A DNA stretch of 64,000 nt from Desulfotomaculum copahuensis (GCF_001655685.1 NZ_LYVF01000137.1:1-64000); one strand, 5' to 3'; positions 28,237 through 36,697 are shown, counted from the first letter of the stretch. A program made the numbers and translations. The notes: generated by a model from the sequence alone, not told the origin.

Positions 28237-28430
28237 TTGTCCTCCACCTCCTCAAACAGCTTGTCCGCCGGGATGCCGAAGATTTCTTCCAGCTTCTGGC
28301 AGTAACTCGGAAAGGCTGGCAGTTGACCGCGCTCCACCTTCCCCAGCGTGGCGGGATGAATTTCCATGAGAATCGCCAGGCGCGTTTTACTCCAGCCGCG
28401 CCGCTCCCGTTCGACGGTCAAGCGAAACAT
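28221..28430 (-). CDS. Small Xre-family regulator
   Basis: 69 residues from ATG 28430 behind AAGGGGG; a longer frame to 28514 includes promoter DNA. Nearly the whole protein is a Cro/C1-type HTH: RLTVERERRGWSKTRLAILM, EIHPATLGKVERGQLPAFPS, LEEIFGIPADKLFEEVED. First gene of the leftward replication operon and divergent from the 28544 gene. Size and position match Str of SaPIs; this is an analogy, not a proven homology. Confidence 0.75.
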   Translation of the reverse strand: MFRLTVERERRGWSKTRLAILMEIHPATLGKVERGQLPAFPSYCQKLEEIFGIPADKLFEEVEDKCAKQ

Positions 28431-28443
28431 TTTCCGTACCCCC

Positions 28444-28472
28444 TTGATTTTTAAGTTCCATGTCTCTATAAT
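28444..28472 (+). promoter_or_regulatory. Divergent promoter region of the element
   Basis: Plus strand TTGATT (28444-28449), 17-base spacer, TATAAT (28467-28472), reading to the 28544 gene and integrase. On the minus strand the same A/T tract offers a weaker TATTAT box preceded 17 bases upstream by TTTATT, for the Xre-excisionase-primase operon. The two overlap, as in a lysogeny-type switch. Confidence 0.7.
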
Positions 28473-28543
28473 ATAGCAAACAGCGATACGAATAAAGAAC
28501 CATTTGCGTTCCATAATTAATTTTTAATGGGGGAGCGGTTTTC

Positions 28544-29326
28544 ATGTGGCAAGAATTTGCGCGGCTGCACAATGCGGGCGATGTCCGAATTAAGGAATGG
28601 GTCGCCGCTCACGGCCTGCTTGGTCTGTGTCCTGACGCGCCCGGCGGTTCCTGGTACTATCGGGGCTTTGCGCCGCTCGAACCGTGGAAGCCGCGGAAGG
28701 CCGGGGAGCAAACAAAATGGCTGTTCTTTCGTTGGGCGAATAGCGCCCCGCCGGACGTGAATGTACCCCTGCACATTGAGGAAACCCCTGAAATGGTCCG
28801 ACTCGAAGCGCGGAAGTTACGTGTCGCGGCGGGTTTTTATGGCCTATGCCTGGAAGCGCGAAAGGGGACTACCGGGCCATTGCTCGAGGAAATACGCCGC
28901 TGTTCCGAAGAATTTTATGCGCTCTTTCCCGAGGAGGATGCCTGGTATTCCCACTATGGCATCAACGATGAAACCATTGCCCTAAAGCTCCCATTCTGGG
29001 GGTCATTCTTTACCGGGATATTAAGGCGCGTCTCGGTCGCTTTCGATGATAAAACAGCCACATTGGAGTACGGAACGCCGTGCCTATTGGCCGAAATCTG
29101 GAAGGAGTTTATTATAAGCCTGACGGTAAGCAGTAACGCCCCGCGCTTTTGCACAGGCTGCGGGAACGTATTTATCCCGGGAAGGCCATGGGGCCGGTTC
29201 TGCACCCACTGCGGTTCCGCCGCCCGGCGGCGGGAGTGGCGGAGGGCACAGGCGGCCGGGAAACCGCCAAAGAAGCGCGGCCGCCCGCCGGGAAGCGCGA
29301 AAAACAAAAAATCAAAGGAGGTTTGA
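28544..29326 (+). CDS. Cys-rich zinc-ribbon protein, regulator candidate
   Basis: 260 residues from ATG 28544 behind GGGGGAG. The N-terminal 190 residues are not recognised. The C-terminus has a zinc-ribbon-like pair RFCTGCGNVFIPGRP and RFCTHCG, followed by a strongly basic tail with an AT-hook-like KKRGRPPGS. Probably binds nucleic acid. It is divergent from the Xre gene and 3 bases upstream of the integrase, the place held by the master repressor in SaPIs. No HTH is visible, so a different regulator type or another role is possible. Confidence 0.5.
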   Translation: MWQEFARLHNAGDVRIKEWVAAHGLLGLCPDAPGGSWYYRGFAPLEPWKPRKAGEQTKWLFFRWANSAPPDVNVPLHIEETPEMVRLEARKLRVAAGFYGLCLEARKGTTGPLLEEIRRCSEEFYALFPEEDAWYSHYGINDETIALKLPFWGSFFTGILRRVSVAFDDKTATLEYGTPCLLAEIWKEFIISLTVSSNAPRFCTGCGNVFIPGRPWGRFCTHCGSAARRREWRRAQAAGKPPKKRGRPPGSAKNKKSKEV

Positions 29327-29329
29327 TTA

Positions 29330-30511
29330 ATGGCCGGCTGGGTTGAAAAGCGGGGAGAAAACAAATGGCGGCTTAACGTGCCCGGCGGGACCGGTCCGGA
29401 CGGGCACCGCAAAACCTTCCGTAAGGGCGTGGAAGCGCCGTCGAAGCGGGAGGCGGAAAAGCTCCTGGATCTGTTCAGCGCCGAAGTGCTCAAAGGGCAG
29501 TACGTGGAGCCGTCAAAGCTCACATTCAAGCAGTTTGCGGAACGCTGGCTCCGGGACTATGCCGAACCAGAATTAGCCCCCAAAACCGTCCACCGGTATC
29601 GGGAATTGCTGGTATCGCGCATCTTTCCCGCCATGGGCCATTTGAAGACTGAGGACATCAAACCGATACACCTGATAGAGTTTTACCGGAACCTGGCAGA
29701 GGACGGCCTCCGGCTTGACGGCAAGATGGGCAAACTCTCCGGCAGCACCATCCACCACCACCACCGGTTGCTATCGTCAATACTTAACGATGCCGTTGAA
29801 TGGGGGGTTATCCCGCACAGTCCAGCCGCCCGGGTCAAGCCGCCGAAGGTTAAGCGGCGGCAGGCGGACTGTTACGACCGGGAGCAGACAGCGGCCATGC
29901 TGGCCGCCCTGGATGATGAGCCGCTCAAATACAAAGCGGCAGTTGTCCTGACCGTTGCTAGCGGAATACGCGAAGGGGAGTTAATGGGCCTTACGTGGCG
30001 GGATGTTGATTTTGGGAATGGCACCATTGAGGTTTTACGGGCCAGTCAATCCCTGCCGGGAATGGGCACCTTCACGAAGGGCACCAAAAATGAAACTTCC
30101 GAGCGGCTTATTGCCCTCCCGGCCTCTGTCATGGAGTTGCTGAAGCAGCACAAAGCGCACCAGGCGGAAGAGCGGCTGAGGGCTGGGGATTTGTGGCAGG
30201 GAACGGACAGGGTATTTGCCACATGGGACGGCCGGCCGATGTATACTTACACGGTTGGGAAATGGTTTTCAAAATTCCTGGTCCGGCACAACTTGCCGCA
30301 TATTAAGTTCCACGCCCTGCGGCATACTTCGGCCTCGCTGCTGCTCGCCAAGGGAATACCGCTTAAAAGCGTCAGTGCCCGGTTGGGGCATGCGACCACC
30401 GGCACCACAGCGGACATATACGCTCACGCGCTGCAAAGTGTAGACAGGCAGGCGGCCGACACAATGGATGAAATCCTTACCGCAGGCAAAAAGAGAAAGG
30501 GGCAGGCTTAA
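29330..30511 (+). CDS. int: Tyrosine-type site-specific integrase
   Basis: 393 residues behind AAAGGAGG. N-terminal arm-binding domain (residues 1-60, KWRLNVPGG...HRKTFRKG), core-binding SAM-like domain (65-165), catalytic domain with Arg214 (ASGIREGE), His328-Arg331 (HALRHTS), His354 (RLGHATT) and Tyr364 (DIYAH). All catalytic residues are present. Integrates the element into the 3' part of tRNA-Arg. Adjacent to attR. A 9-bp GC hairpin with a T-rich tail overlaps its stop codon. Confidence 0.95.
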   Translation: MAGWVEKRGENKWRLNVPGGTGPDGHRKTFRKGVEAPSKREAEKLLDLFSAEVLKGQYVEPSKLTFKQFAERWLRDYAEPELAPKTVHRYRELLVSRIFPAMGHLKTEDIKPIHLIEFYRNLAEDGLRLDGKMGKLSGSTIHHHHRLLSSILNDAVEWGVIPHSPAARVKPPKVKRRQADCYDREQTAAMLAALDDEPLKYKAAVVLTVASGIREGELMGLTWRDVDFGNGTIEVLRASQSLPGMGTFTKGTKNETSERLIALPASVMELLKQHKAHQAEERLRAGDLWQGTDRVFATWDGRPMYTYTVGKWFSKFLVRHNLPHIKFHALRHTSASLLLAKGIPLKSVSARLGHATTGTTADIYAHALQSVDRQAADTMDEILTAGKKRKGQA

Positions 30512-30530
30512 TCGGCCGCCCCTTTCTTTG
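30495..30530 (+). terminator. Terminator after integrase
   Basis: GAAAGGGGC (30495-30503) pairs with GCCCCTTTC (30518-30526), then TTTG. It overlaps the last codons of int. Confidence 0.6.
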
Positions 30531-30547
30531 GTGCTCATTGGTGCCCC

Positions 30548-30577
30548 TGCTCCCCGTTTGCTCCCAAATTGCTCCCA
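30548..30577. promoter_or_regulatory. Integrase arm-type site candidates, attR side
   Basis: TGCTCCCC at 30548 and TGCTCCCA at 30559 and 30570, each 11 bases apart. Matches the octamers near attL. Lies between int and the attR repeat. Confidence 0.6.
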
Positions 30578-30612
30578 AAGTGGCCTTTCTGCATAATTCG
30601 CTATAAAGTGAA

Positions 30613-30697
30613 AACCCCGCAAATCCTTGCGGGGCTTGGCTTTCTCTGGCCTCCCAGGAGGGATTCGAACCCCCGGCCCACGGATTAGAAGTCCGTT
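30613..30697. repeat. attR: 85-bp repeat within tRNA-Arg
   Basis: Identical to 20794-20878. It supplies the 3' part of the intact tRNA-Arg gene and a downstream hairpin; here the hairpin is followed on the minus strand by TTTT, giving the tRNA a working terminator. Confidence 0.93.
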
Positions 30698-30723
30698 GCT
30701 CTGTCCAGCTGAGCTACTGGGAG
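30647..30723 (-). tRNA. tRNA-Arg (anticodon TCT)
   Basis: CTCCCAG/CTGGGAG acceptor stem, discriminator G, encoded CCA. Anticodon loop CTTCTAA gives TCT. T-arm GGGTTCGAATCCC. Intact target gene of the element. Confidence 0.95.
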
Positions 30724-30728
30724 ATACT

Positions 30729-30802
30729 TGGAGCGGGTGATGGGAATCGAACCCACGTACCCGGCTTGGAAGGCCGGTGCTCTACCATTGAGCTACACCC
30801 GC
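30729..30802 (-). tRNA. tRNA-Gly (anticodon TCC)
   Basis: GCGGGTG acceptor stem, anticodon loop CTTCCAA, encoded CCA. Five bases from tRNA-Arg; one transcript. Confidence 0.95.
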
Positions 30803-30886
30803 TGGATATCAACCGATGGAATTATCCACAGCAACAATATTATAGCGAAAAATGCTCCAATAGTCAAAGAGAATTTCGCAAATCCG

Positions 30887-31360
30887 CTAGAGCTCGCACA
30901 ATTCCGCCTTGACCCGGCCGGCTTCGATGTCCAGCAGGCCGTAGCCGGGGCCGCTGCCGCCCCGGGGGTGGTAAATGCTTCCCGGATTGAACAGCAGCAC
31001 TCCGTCGCACTCCCGGTTAAAAGGCACGTGAGTGTGTCCATATACCACCACCCGGGCATTTTGTTCCCGTGCCCGGTGGAGCAGCTTTTGCCCGGAAAAA
31101 TGCACCTCGTAGAGGTGGCCGTGGGTAAGCCAGATGGTTACACCACCCACATCAAGCAGCAATTCTTCCGGGCCGCCGGCGCGGTAGTCGCAGTTTCCGG
31201 TCACCGCATGCACGGGCACGGCCAACAGCCGGGCCAACTGCCCGGCATCCCGGTAATGGTCTCCGGCGTGCAAAAGCATGTCAATCTCACCCATCCGGCG
31301 CAGCGCTTTTTCAGCCCGGTCCAGTGCGCCGTGAGTGTCGCTCAATACTCCGATGCGCAT
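30887..31360 (-). CDS. YfcE/MJ0936-type metallophosphoesterase
   Basis: 157 residues from ATG 31360, eight bases behind GGAGG. Metal-binding motifs in order: GVLSDTHG, HAGDHY, GNCDY, LTHGH and YGHTH, then NPGSI. This is the compact phosphodiesterase family with two divalent metals. Substrate unknown. Lies downstream of rdgB on the same strand, a common pairing. Confidence 0.85.
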   Translation of the reverse strand: MRIGVLSDTHGALDRAEKALRRMGEIDMLLHAGDHYRDAGQLARLLAVPVHAVTGNCDYRAGGPEELLLDVGGVTIWLTHGHLYEVHFSGQKLLHRAREQNARVVVYGHTHVPFNRECDGVLLFNPGSIYHPRGGSGPGYGLLDIEAGRVKAELCEL

Positions 31361-31467
31361 CAATAAAACCTCCGCCCGGCAATCAGGTAGCCAGTTCGCT
31401 CACCGCAGTCAACATGCCTGTATCCCATGACGGGACAGTGCTTACATACCAGCACCTGACGCGGTTT

Positions 31468-32070
31468 TCATGACTTTTCTTTCTTCAATTCCGCCAGGAT
31501 GTTCCAGGTGCCGGTCAGCGCCCGCCCGCGATGGCTGATCTGGTTTTTTATAAACGGGTCCAGTTCGGCAAAGGTTTTACCGTATTCGGGTATATAAAAA
31601 AGCGGGTCGTAGCCAAATCCGCCTTTTCCCCGGGGCTCTTCGCCAATCATCCCGGCACAAACCCCCTCGGTGGTATAAACCAGGCCGCCGGGGGTGGCCA
31701 CGGCCACCACACAGCGGAAGCGGGCGGTGCGTTTTTCCGCCGGCACCCCCCGCAGCATTTGCAGCAGTTTTTCATTATTCGCCCGGTCGTCATGTCCCCG
31801 GCCGGCGAAACGGGCGGAATAGACACCCGGGGCGCCGCCCAGGTAATCCACCTCCAGCCCGGAGTCGTCGGCCAGGGCCGGACAGCCGGCGGCCGCAGCC
31901 ACCGCCCGGGCCTTTTTCACCGCGTTTTCCTCAAAGGTGGCCCCGTCTTCCACCACTTCGGGAATTTGCGGATAGTCGGCCAGAGAGCTGATGGTAAACC
32001 CCAGCGGGGCGATCAGGGCGGTCAGCTCCCTGATTTTGCCTTCGTTGCGCGTAGCCAGCACCAGTTGCAA
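31468..32070 (-). CDS. rdgB: XTP/dITP diphosphatase (RdgB/HAM1)
   Basis: 200 residues. Start TTG 32070 follows GGAGAGGTG and gives MQLVLATRNEGKIREL, the canonical family start. DDSGLEVDYLGGAPGVYSAR and GGFGYDPLFY are the pyrophosphatase signature. Removes non-canonical purine nucleotides such as dITP and XTP. Forms the common rph-rdgB-phosphoesterase order. Confidence 0.95.
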   Translation of the reverse strand: MQLVLATRNEGKIRELTALIAPLGFTISSLADYPQIPEVVEDGATFEENAVKKARAVAAAAGCPALADDSGLEVDYLGGAPGVYSARFAGRGHDDRANNEKLLQMLRGVPAEKRTARFRCVVAVATPGGLVYTTEGVCAGMIGEEPRGKGGFGYDPLFYIPEYGKTFAELDPFIKNQISHRGRALTGTWNILAELKKEKS

Positions 32071-32117
32071 AAATGACACCTCTCCCCGGATTAAAATCAT
32101 GCCTAGCTGGGCACCCG

Positions 32118-32873
32118 TCAGGCCAAAGGGTCAACCGGAGTGATCCGGGCGGCCGTTTCCCCGAGCGCCTGCCGCTGACAGTCCACCAGCCGGCTGATGC
32201 CGGCCGCCGCCAGGTCGAGCATCTCGTTCATTTCCGCCCGGGTGAAGGTTGCTTCCTCACCCGTACCCTGTACTTCCACCAGACGGGCGTCGCCGGTCAT
32301 GACCACGTTCATATCCACCCCGGCCGCCGAATCCTCGGCAAAGCACAGGTCCAGGGCCAGCAGCCCGTTTACCCGGCCCACGCTGACGGCGGCCAGAAAA
32401 TTGTGTACGGGCATGGCGGATAACTGCCCTTCCCGGAGCAGGTTGTCCAGGGCATCCACCAGGGCGACGAACGCGCCGGTAATGGAAGCCGTCCGGGTGC
32501 CCCCGTCGGCTTGAATGACATCGCAATCCAGCGTCACCGTGCGCTCGCCCAGTGCCGGCAGATCAACCACCGAACGCAAAGACCGGCCGATCAGCCGCTG
32601 GATTTCCATGGTCCGCCCACCCTGCCGCCCGCGGGCCGCTTCACGTGGCGTGCGCACTCCGGTGGCCCGGGGCAGCATGGCGTATTCGGCGGTCACCCAA
32701 CCGGCTCCCGTATCCTTGCGGAAAGGGGGCACCCGGTTTTCCACGGTGGCGGTGCAGATTACCCGCGTATCACCCATTTCAATCAACACCGAGCCCTCAG
32801 CGTACTTGTTATAGTGCCTGATGATGCTCACCGGGCGGATCTGATCCGGCCGCCTGCCGTCCACTCTTTCCAT
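32118..32873 (-). CDS. rph: Ribonuclease PH
   Basis: 251 residues. Phosphorolytic 3'-to-5' exonuclease that trims tRNA precursors. [15 protein letters not shown] start, [14 protein letters not shown] and the [16 protein letters not shown] motif are all present. ATG overlaps the stop of the upstream gene in a TAATG arrangement, with GAGGTGCAGG in front. Confidence 0.95.
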   Translation of the reverse strand: MERVDGRRPDQIRPVSIIRHYNKYAEGSVLIEMGDTRVICTATVENRVPPFRKDTGAGWVTAEYAMLPRATGVRTPREAARGRQGGRTMEIQRLIGRSLRSVVDLPALGERTVTLDCDVIQADGGTRTASITGAFVALVDALDNLLREGQLSAMPVHNFLAAVSVGRVNGLLALDLCFAEDSAAGVDMNVVMTGDARLVEVQGTGEEATFTRAEMNEMLDLAAAGISRLVDCQRQALGETAARITPVDPLA

Positions 32874-33856
32874 TATTCCTGCACCTCTTTTTTAGTCAGC
32901 CGGCGCGAACGCCGCCGCGCCCCTTCAATGAGCCGGAAACGGTTCGGACAGGCCGCTTTTTCCTCTTCCTGTTCCTGCGGCCCAATCAGCCCGGCCAGGG
33001 CATAAAGCTCCTGCATCTGATCCCGGCGCAAATCCTTGACCAGACGGAAGTTTTCAATCTCCCCGGTCCGGCGCACATGCAGGCGCGGTCCCGTACAATA
33101 GTATACCTCGTCCCCGACCTTGATATGGTCGTCATCATGATAATGGATCGGCCTGTCCGCGGCAATGGCCTGCTGCACGCGCCGTTCCAGTTCATCCAGA
33201 TCGACCTCCGGTTTCCGGTCGAACTCCAGTATAAAGCCGTGCTTGATGTCACTGTGCGCTACTGGTTCCGGGCAACCCATCCGCTTCATCACCCGTGCCG
33301 TGATATCCTCCGCGCTGTGCGCCATGCGCCGGTAGATCAACGACTCAAAGACGATCTCCACCAACTCCTGCGGCTCGGGGCCGAACAGGTCCGGACGGGT
33401 AACGATCACTTCCTCGCCGATGCCGATTAATATTTCGGCATTGATTTTCAGCTGGGGATAAAGCAGGTCGAAATGCTCCACCACCACCCGGTGGTCTTTT
33501 TTGATCGCGCTCTTCACCGCCGCGGCAATTTCCCAGAGCGGTGTAAAAGCGGACTCAAAACGGACATCCAGATGGTAAGTGCGGCAGCGGAAATGTCCCC
33601 GGCCGGCGTCTTCCAGCAGGGGAAGCGGGCGCACGTTGATGCCGTCGTCGTCATTGGTCAGCTCCAGGCCGGGAAACATGCCCCGGATGAGCAGGGATTT
33701 TCCCGCCCCGGCGTCGCCCACCAGTCCCACCAGGCGGTCCTCCGGGCTCAAGTAGCGGTGGGAAAGGCTGCCGCCCAGGGACAACAGCCGCCTCTTGCCC
33801 CGGGGGGCGAAATAAACGGCGTGCATCAAATATTCATGGATAATGGAAACGTTCAT
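32873..33856 (-). CDS. P-loop protein with a tRNA-synthetase SAD-like segment
   Basis: 327 residues. N-terminal P-loop [14 protein letters not shown] (about residues 43-56). A second part around residues 190-275 contains [18 protein letters not shown] and [16 protein letters not shown]; the last resembles the GTHV-RTG-IG-FKI end of the second additional domain (SAD) of Ala/Thr-tRNA synthetases. The C-terminal tail is basic. Biochemical role unknown; nucleotide-dependent RNA handling would fit the coupled rph and rdgB. The fusion reading is from my motif comparison only. Confidence 0.5.
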   Translation of the reverse strand: MNVSIIHEYLMHAVYFAPRGKRRLLSLGGSLSHRYLSPEDRLVGLVGDAGAGKSLLIRGMFPGLELTNDDDGINVRPLPLLEDAGRGHFRCRTYHLDVRFESAFTPLWEIAAAVKSAIKKDHRVVVEHFDLLYPQLKINAEILIGIGEEVIVTRPDLFGPEPQELVEIVFESLIYRRMAHSAEDITARVMKRMGCPEPVAHSDIKHGFILEFDRKPEVDLDELERRVQQAIAADRPIHYHDDDHIKVGDEVYYCTGPRLHVRRTGEIENFRLVKDLRRDQMQELYALAGLIGPQEQEEEKAACPNRFRLIEGARRRSRRLTKKEVQE

Positions 33857-33874
33857 GCAACGCAGTCCCCCGGT

Positions 33875-34648
33875 TCAATAGAGAAAATATGTATCCCCCT
33901 CGGTGGCCAGTTCCACCGGCCTGCCGTAACCGGCCGCGGCCTGCGCCTGCAGTTCGGCCAGATCATATTCGGGAAAGAAGTGGGTGATGATCAGTTCCTT
34001 CACTCCGGCCCGGCGGGCCGTTTCCCCGGCCTGGCGGGCGGTCAGGTGCATGTGTCCGATATGCTCCGCGTCCCGGTCGAACCCGCTGGCCTCACAGAGA
34101 AAAATGCCCGCCTCTTCGGCCAGGGCGGTCAGTTCCTCCGACGGCGCGGTATCCCCGGAATATACCAGATAGCCGGATCCTTCCACGCCCAGGGAGTAAG
34201 CCGGCAACGAATGCCTGGCCGGCAAAAAAAACAGGCGCACCGGCCCCACCGAACCCGCATGCACACGCACACCCGGCGGCACTTCTTCCACAGGCAGGCT
34301 TTCGATCGAAACGATGTCAAATACATCGGTAAACCGGGAAAAACGCGCAAAATCGGGCGCCGGCTCCGCCGGGATGAAAAGCTGCACCTTACGGTGGCGT
34401 GTTCCCTGTTTGAACGCGGCCGCGGCGGCATGGCGCAGGCATTCCAGATCGGCGGCGTGATCCGGGTGCCAGTGGCTGATCACCGCCGCCCGCAAGTCGT
34501 TATGGTGGATAAACTGCTGCAGCCGGCTGAAAACACCGTGGCCGGCATCCAGCAATATGTTGCCCCCGGCATCCTGCAGCAGGTAGCCCGAACAGGCCCC
34601 CCCGGCCCGGGGATAGGGCGCCCAGCAACCCAGTACGGTTATGCGCAT
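33875..34648 (-). CDS. MBL-fold metal-dependent hydrolase
   Basis: 257 residues from ATG 34648. Beta-lactamase fold motifs: HWHPDHAADLE, YSGDTAPSEE, HMHLTARQAG and ITHFFPEYD. Closest in style to RNase Z-like/arylsulfatase-type hydrolases that open with ITVLGCWAPYP and carry SGYLLQ. Zinc enzyme with unknown substrate. Same strand and 18 bases upstream of the P-loop gene, so probably the first gene of this operon. Confidence 0.8.
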   Translation of the reverse strand: MRITVLGCWAPYPRAGGACSGYLLQDAGGNILLDAGHGVFSRLQQFIHHNDLRAAVISHWHPDHAADLECLRHAAAAAFKQGTRHRKVQLFIPAEPAPDFARFSRFTDVFDIVSIESLPVEEVPPGVRVHAGSVGPVRLFFLPARHSLPAYSLGVEGSGYLVYSGDTAPSEELTALAEEAGIFLCEASGFDRDAEHIGHMHLTARQAGETARRAGVKELIITHFFPEYDLAELQAQAAAGYGRPVELATEGDTYFLY

Positions 34649-34906
34649 GAACAACCGTTCCTTTCTTTATAGAATACTATTCCCGCCTGGAAACTCCTCC
34701 CTCAGCGACCGGGCATTAAACGGTTCGCCGTTACCACCGGAACAACCGGCATCTGATTGGTTTTAAAGCTATGCTTCATGCCTTTATCGTGTCCGGACCA
34801 CGCAACGCCATAAATTTAAAACCGGTCAAAAGCAATTAATTTAAGGCGGCCGGTACAAGCAAACACAACCTCATACCGGCCATGATGAACCGCCTGGAAA
34901 ACAACC

Positions 34907-35686
34907 CTACCGGCGGACGCCGGTCCGGTTCCGGGCCTCCAGGCAGCAGCCGGTGGCCCCGGTAAACTGGGGCCGTTCCGGCACCACCACTTCAACCCCC
35001 ATTTCGCTGCTCAAAATTTGCCGCAGCGCCCCGTTTTGGGCCACCCCCCCGGTGAAGACCAGCGTGTCGCTGGCCAGGCGGGTCAGCATGGGCCGGATGC
35101 GTTTGAAAATGGTGTAATTCACCCCGGCGGCCAGCGCCGGCAGCGGATAACCTTCCACCACCCGGCCGATCAATTCCGTTTCACCAAAAATGGCGCAGGT
35201 GGCGGTGAGTTCCACCGGATCACGGTAATGCCGGCTCAATTCCGCCAGATCGATGTTCAGCACGGCGGCCATGTTTTCCAGGTAGCGCCCGGTGCTGGCG
35301 GCGCATTTGTCGTTGGTTTGAAAATCGATCAACCGGCCGCCCCGCACCAGGGCCACCTTGCTGTCCTGGCCGCCCAGGTCGAGCAGGGTGAAGTCTTCGC
35401 GGCCTGTTGCAAAGACGGCGCCCAATACATGCGCTTTGATTTCCGGAATGGCGCGCGCGCCTTTCAGGGCCACCGTCTGCCGCCCGTAGCCGGTGCTGAC
35501 CACGGCCTCAAACCGCCCGTGCCCGGGCAGCAGGGATGACAGGTCCACCGCCAGTTGCCCTTCCTCCAGCCGTCCGTGCTCCCGGTAAAAGCTGATGGTG
35601 TCGAATTTATAAAACTCCCGGCCGCCCGCCGGCGTCATCAAAACCACTTTTACACTCCGGCTGCCCAGATCGATGCCGCAATACAA
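34907..35686 (-). CDS. 2-hydroxyacyl-CoA dehydratase activase-type ATPase
   Basis: About 259 residues. ASKHA ATPase fold: IDLGSRSVKVVL and LDLGGQDSKV. The two Cys that hold the intersubunit 4Fe-4S cluster lie in NDKCAASTGRYLE and TATCAIFGETE, as in HgdC/CompA. It injects an electron into a dehydratase at the cost of ATP. Start TTG 35686 is eight bases behind GGGAG; GTG 35695 is in frame. Next to an HgdB-like gene, six to fifteen bases away. Confidence 0.85.
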   Translation of the reverse strand: MYCGIDLGSRSVKVVLMTPAGGREFYKFDTISFYREHGRLEEGQLAVDLSSLLPGHGRFEAVVSTGYGRQTVALKGARAIPEIKAHVLGAVFATGREDFTLLDLGGQDSKVALVRGGRLIDFQTNDKCAASTGRYLENMAAVLNIDLAELSRHYRDPVELTATCAIFGETELIGRVVEGYPLPALAAGVNYTIFKRIRPMLTRLASDTLVFTGGVAQNGALRQILSSEMGVEVVVPERPQFTGATGCCLEARNRTGVRR

Positions 35687-35701
35687 GCAATTCACTCCCG
35701 G

Positions 35702-36697
35702 TTATTTCAGCATTTCCACAAAAGAATCCAAACGCATGCGCGTGCGGGCGTCCAGGCGGCCGGGGTTGTCCCCTTCCAGGGTGAGAATGGGCAGTTTGAT
35801 CCGCTCGCGCACAATCAAATCCTCAATCTGACGGAAACAAAAACTCTGGGCGTAATGAATGATACCGTCCAGGCGGCGTTTCCCCACTTCCCGGATTATA
35901 TCCTCCAGACGGTAAAAGATGCCGTAGGGATAGGAATAAAGCCGGTAACTCTCCACCACATCCGCCGTGTCAAAAGGCAGAGTGAACTGGCGCTGGGTTT
36001 CGTTGAACACCACCCGGGCGCCCCGTTCTTCCAAGTAGTCATAGAGGTCGTCCACAATCGGCGGCACGCCGATGTAACCCAAACGGATTTCTTCCCGCTG
36101 CGGTTCCCGGCCGGCCAGGCCGTCCAAAAACCGGTCTATTTCTTCTTCAAAGGCATCCGGATCTCCTTTGAAATCACTGCAATTGACTTGAAAAAGATGG
36201 TTGTCCCGGCCGCCGGCCAGTCCTTCCCGCCAGGTCAGCTCGTCGATGCGCCACACTTTGCGCCGCACCCGGTCCAGCCGTTCCTTGGCCCGGTTCACGG
36301 CCGCCATGTCCACGCCGAAGCGGGAGATCAGCTTTTCTATTTGCAGGGCCAGCAAATCCCGGTCGCGGTCGAAGGGATAGGCGAAGGGAATCACTTCCAC
36401 CCCGGCCAGTTCCAGCGTTTCCATCAGCGCGTGGGTATTGCTGCAGTCCCCCTGGGTGACGGCGATAATGGTGCGCATGCTTTGATCCCGGCGCACCGTG
36501 CTGTACAGCCCCTTGATCCAGGCGCAGACATTGCGGGGGTAGCCGGCCAGTTCGGCTTCCTCCACCAGCCCCTGCGGGTTGGAGGAGGTGATAAAAACAT
36601 TGTTCAGATCCACCGGCACGCAGCCGGCGGCGTAAAGCACCTCCACCGGCACGGTGGTGGTGATGCCCACCCGGGGCGGGCCGGAAGGAGTTTTCAC
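35702..36697 (-). CDS. 2-hydroxyacyl-CoA dehydratase D-component-like protein (HgdB family)
   Basis: About 331 residues. Conserved Cys in YPRNVCAWIKG, TQGDCSNTH and HYAQSFCFRQIED fit the HgdB/BcrB-like Fe-S subunit family. Only one dehydratase subunit is present beside the activase, not the usual two. The pair may serve a different reductive reaction; such orphan pairs are common in syntrophic and sulfate-reducing Firmicutes. Start GTG 36697 behind CAGGTG. Confidence 0.75.
   Translation of the reverse strand: MKTPSGPPRVGITTTVPVEVLYAAGCVPVDLNNVFITSSNPQGLVEEAELAGYPRNVCAWIKGLYSTVRRDQSMRTIIAVTQGDCSNTHALMETLELAGVEVIPFAYPFDRDRDLLALQIEKLISRFGVDMAAVNRAKERLDRVRRKVWRIDELTWREGLAGGRDNHLFQVNCSDFKGDPDAFEEEIDRFLDGLAGREPQREEIRLGYIGVPPIVDDLYDYLEERGARVVFNETQRQFTLPFDTADVVESYRLYSYPYGIFYRLEDIIREVGKRRLDGIIHYAQSFCFRQIEDLIVRERIKLPILTLEGDNPGRLDARTRMRLDSFVEMLK

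Larger units (their letters stand above)
20794..30697. mobile_element. Integrated satellite-like element in tRNA-Arg
   Basis: Bounded by perfect 85-bp direct repeats (20794-20878, 30613-30697) that include the 3' part of tRNA-Arg(TCT). Gene plan from the right: integrase, Cys-rich regulator candidate, divergent promoter, small Xre protein, excisionase-like HTH, small basic protein, primase/helicase, iteron region, five or more small genes including a small-terminase-like HTH protein, then about 1.7 kb without genes. No large terminase, portal, capsid, tail, lysis or conjugation gene is visible. This matches a phage satellite (PICI-like) better than a full prophage; a decayed prophage is the alternative. 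Confidence 0.8.
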
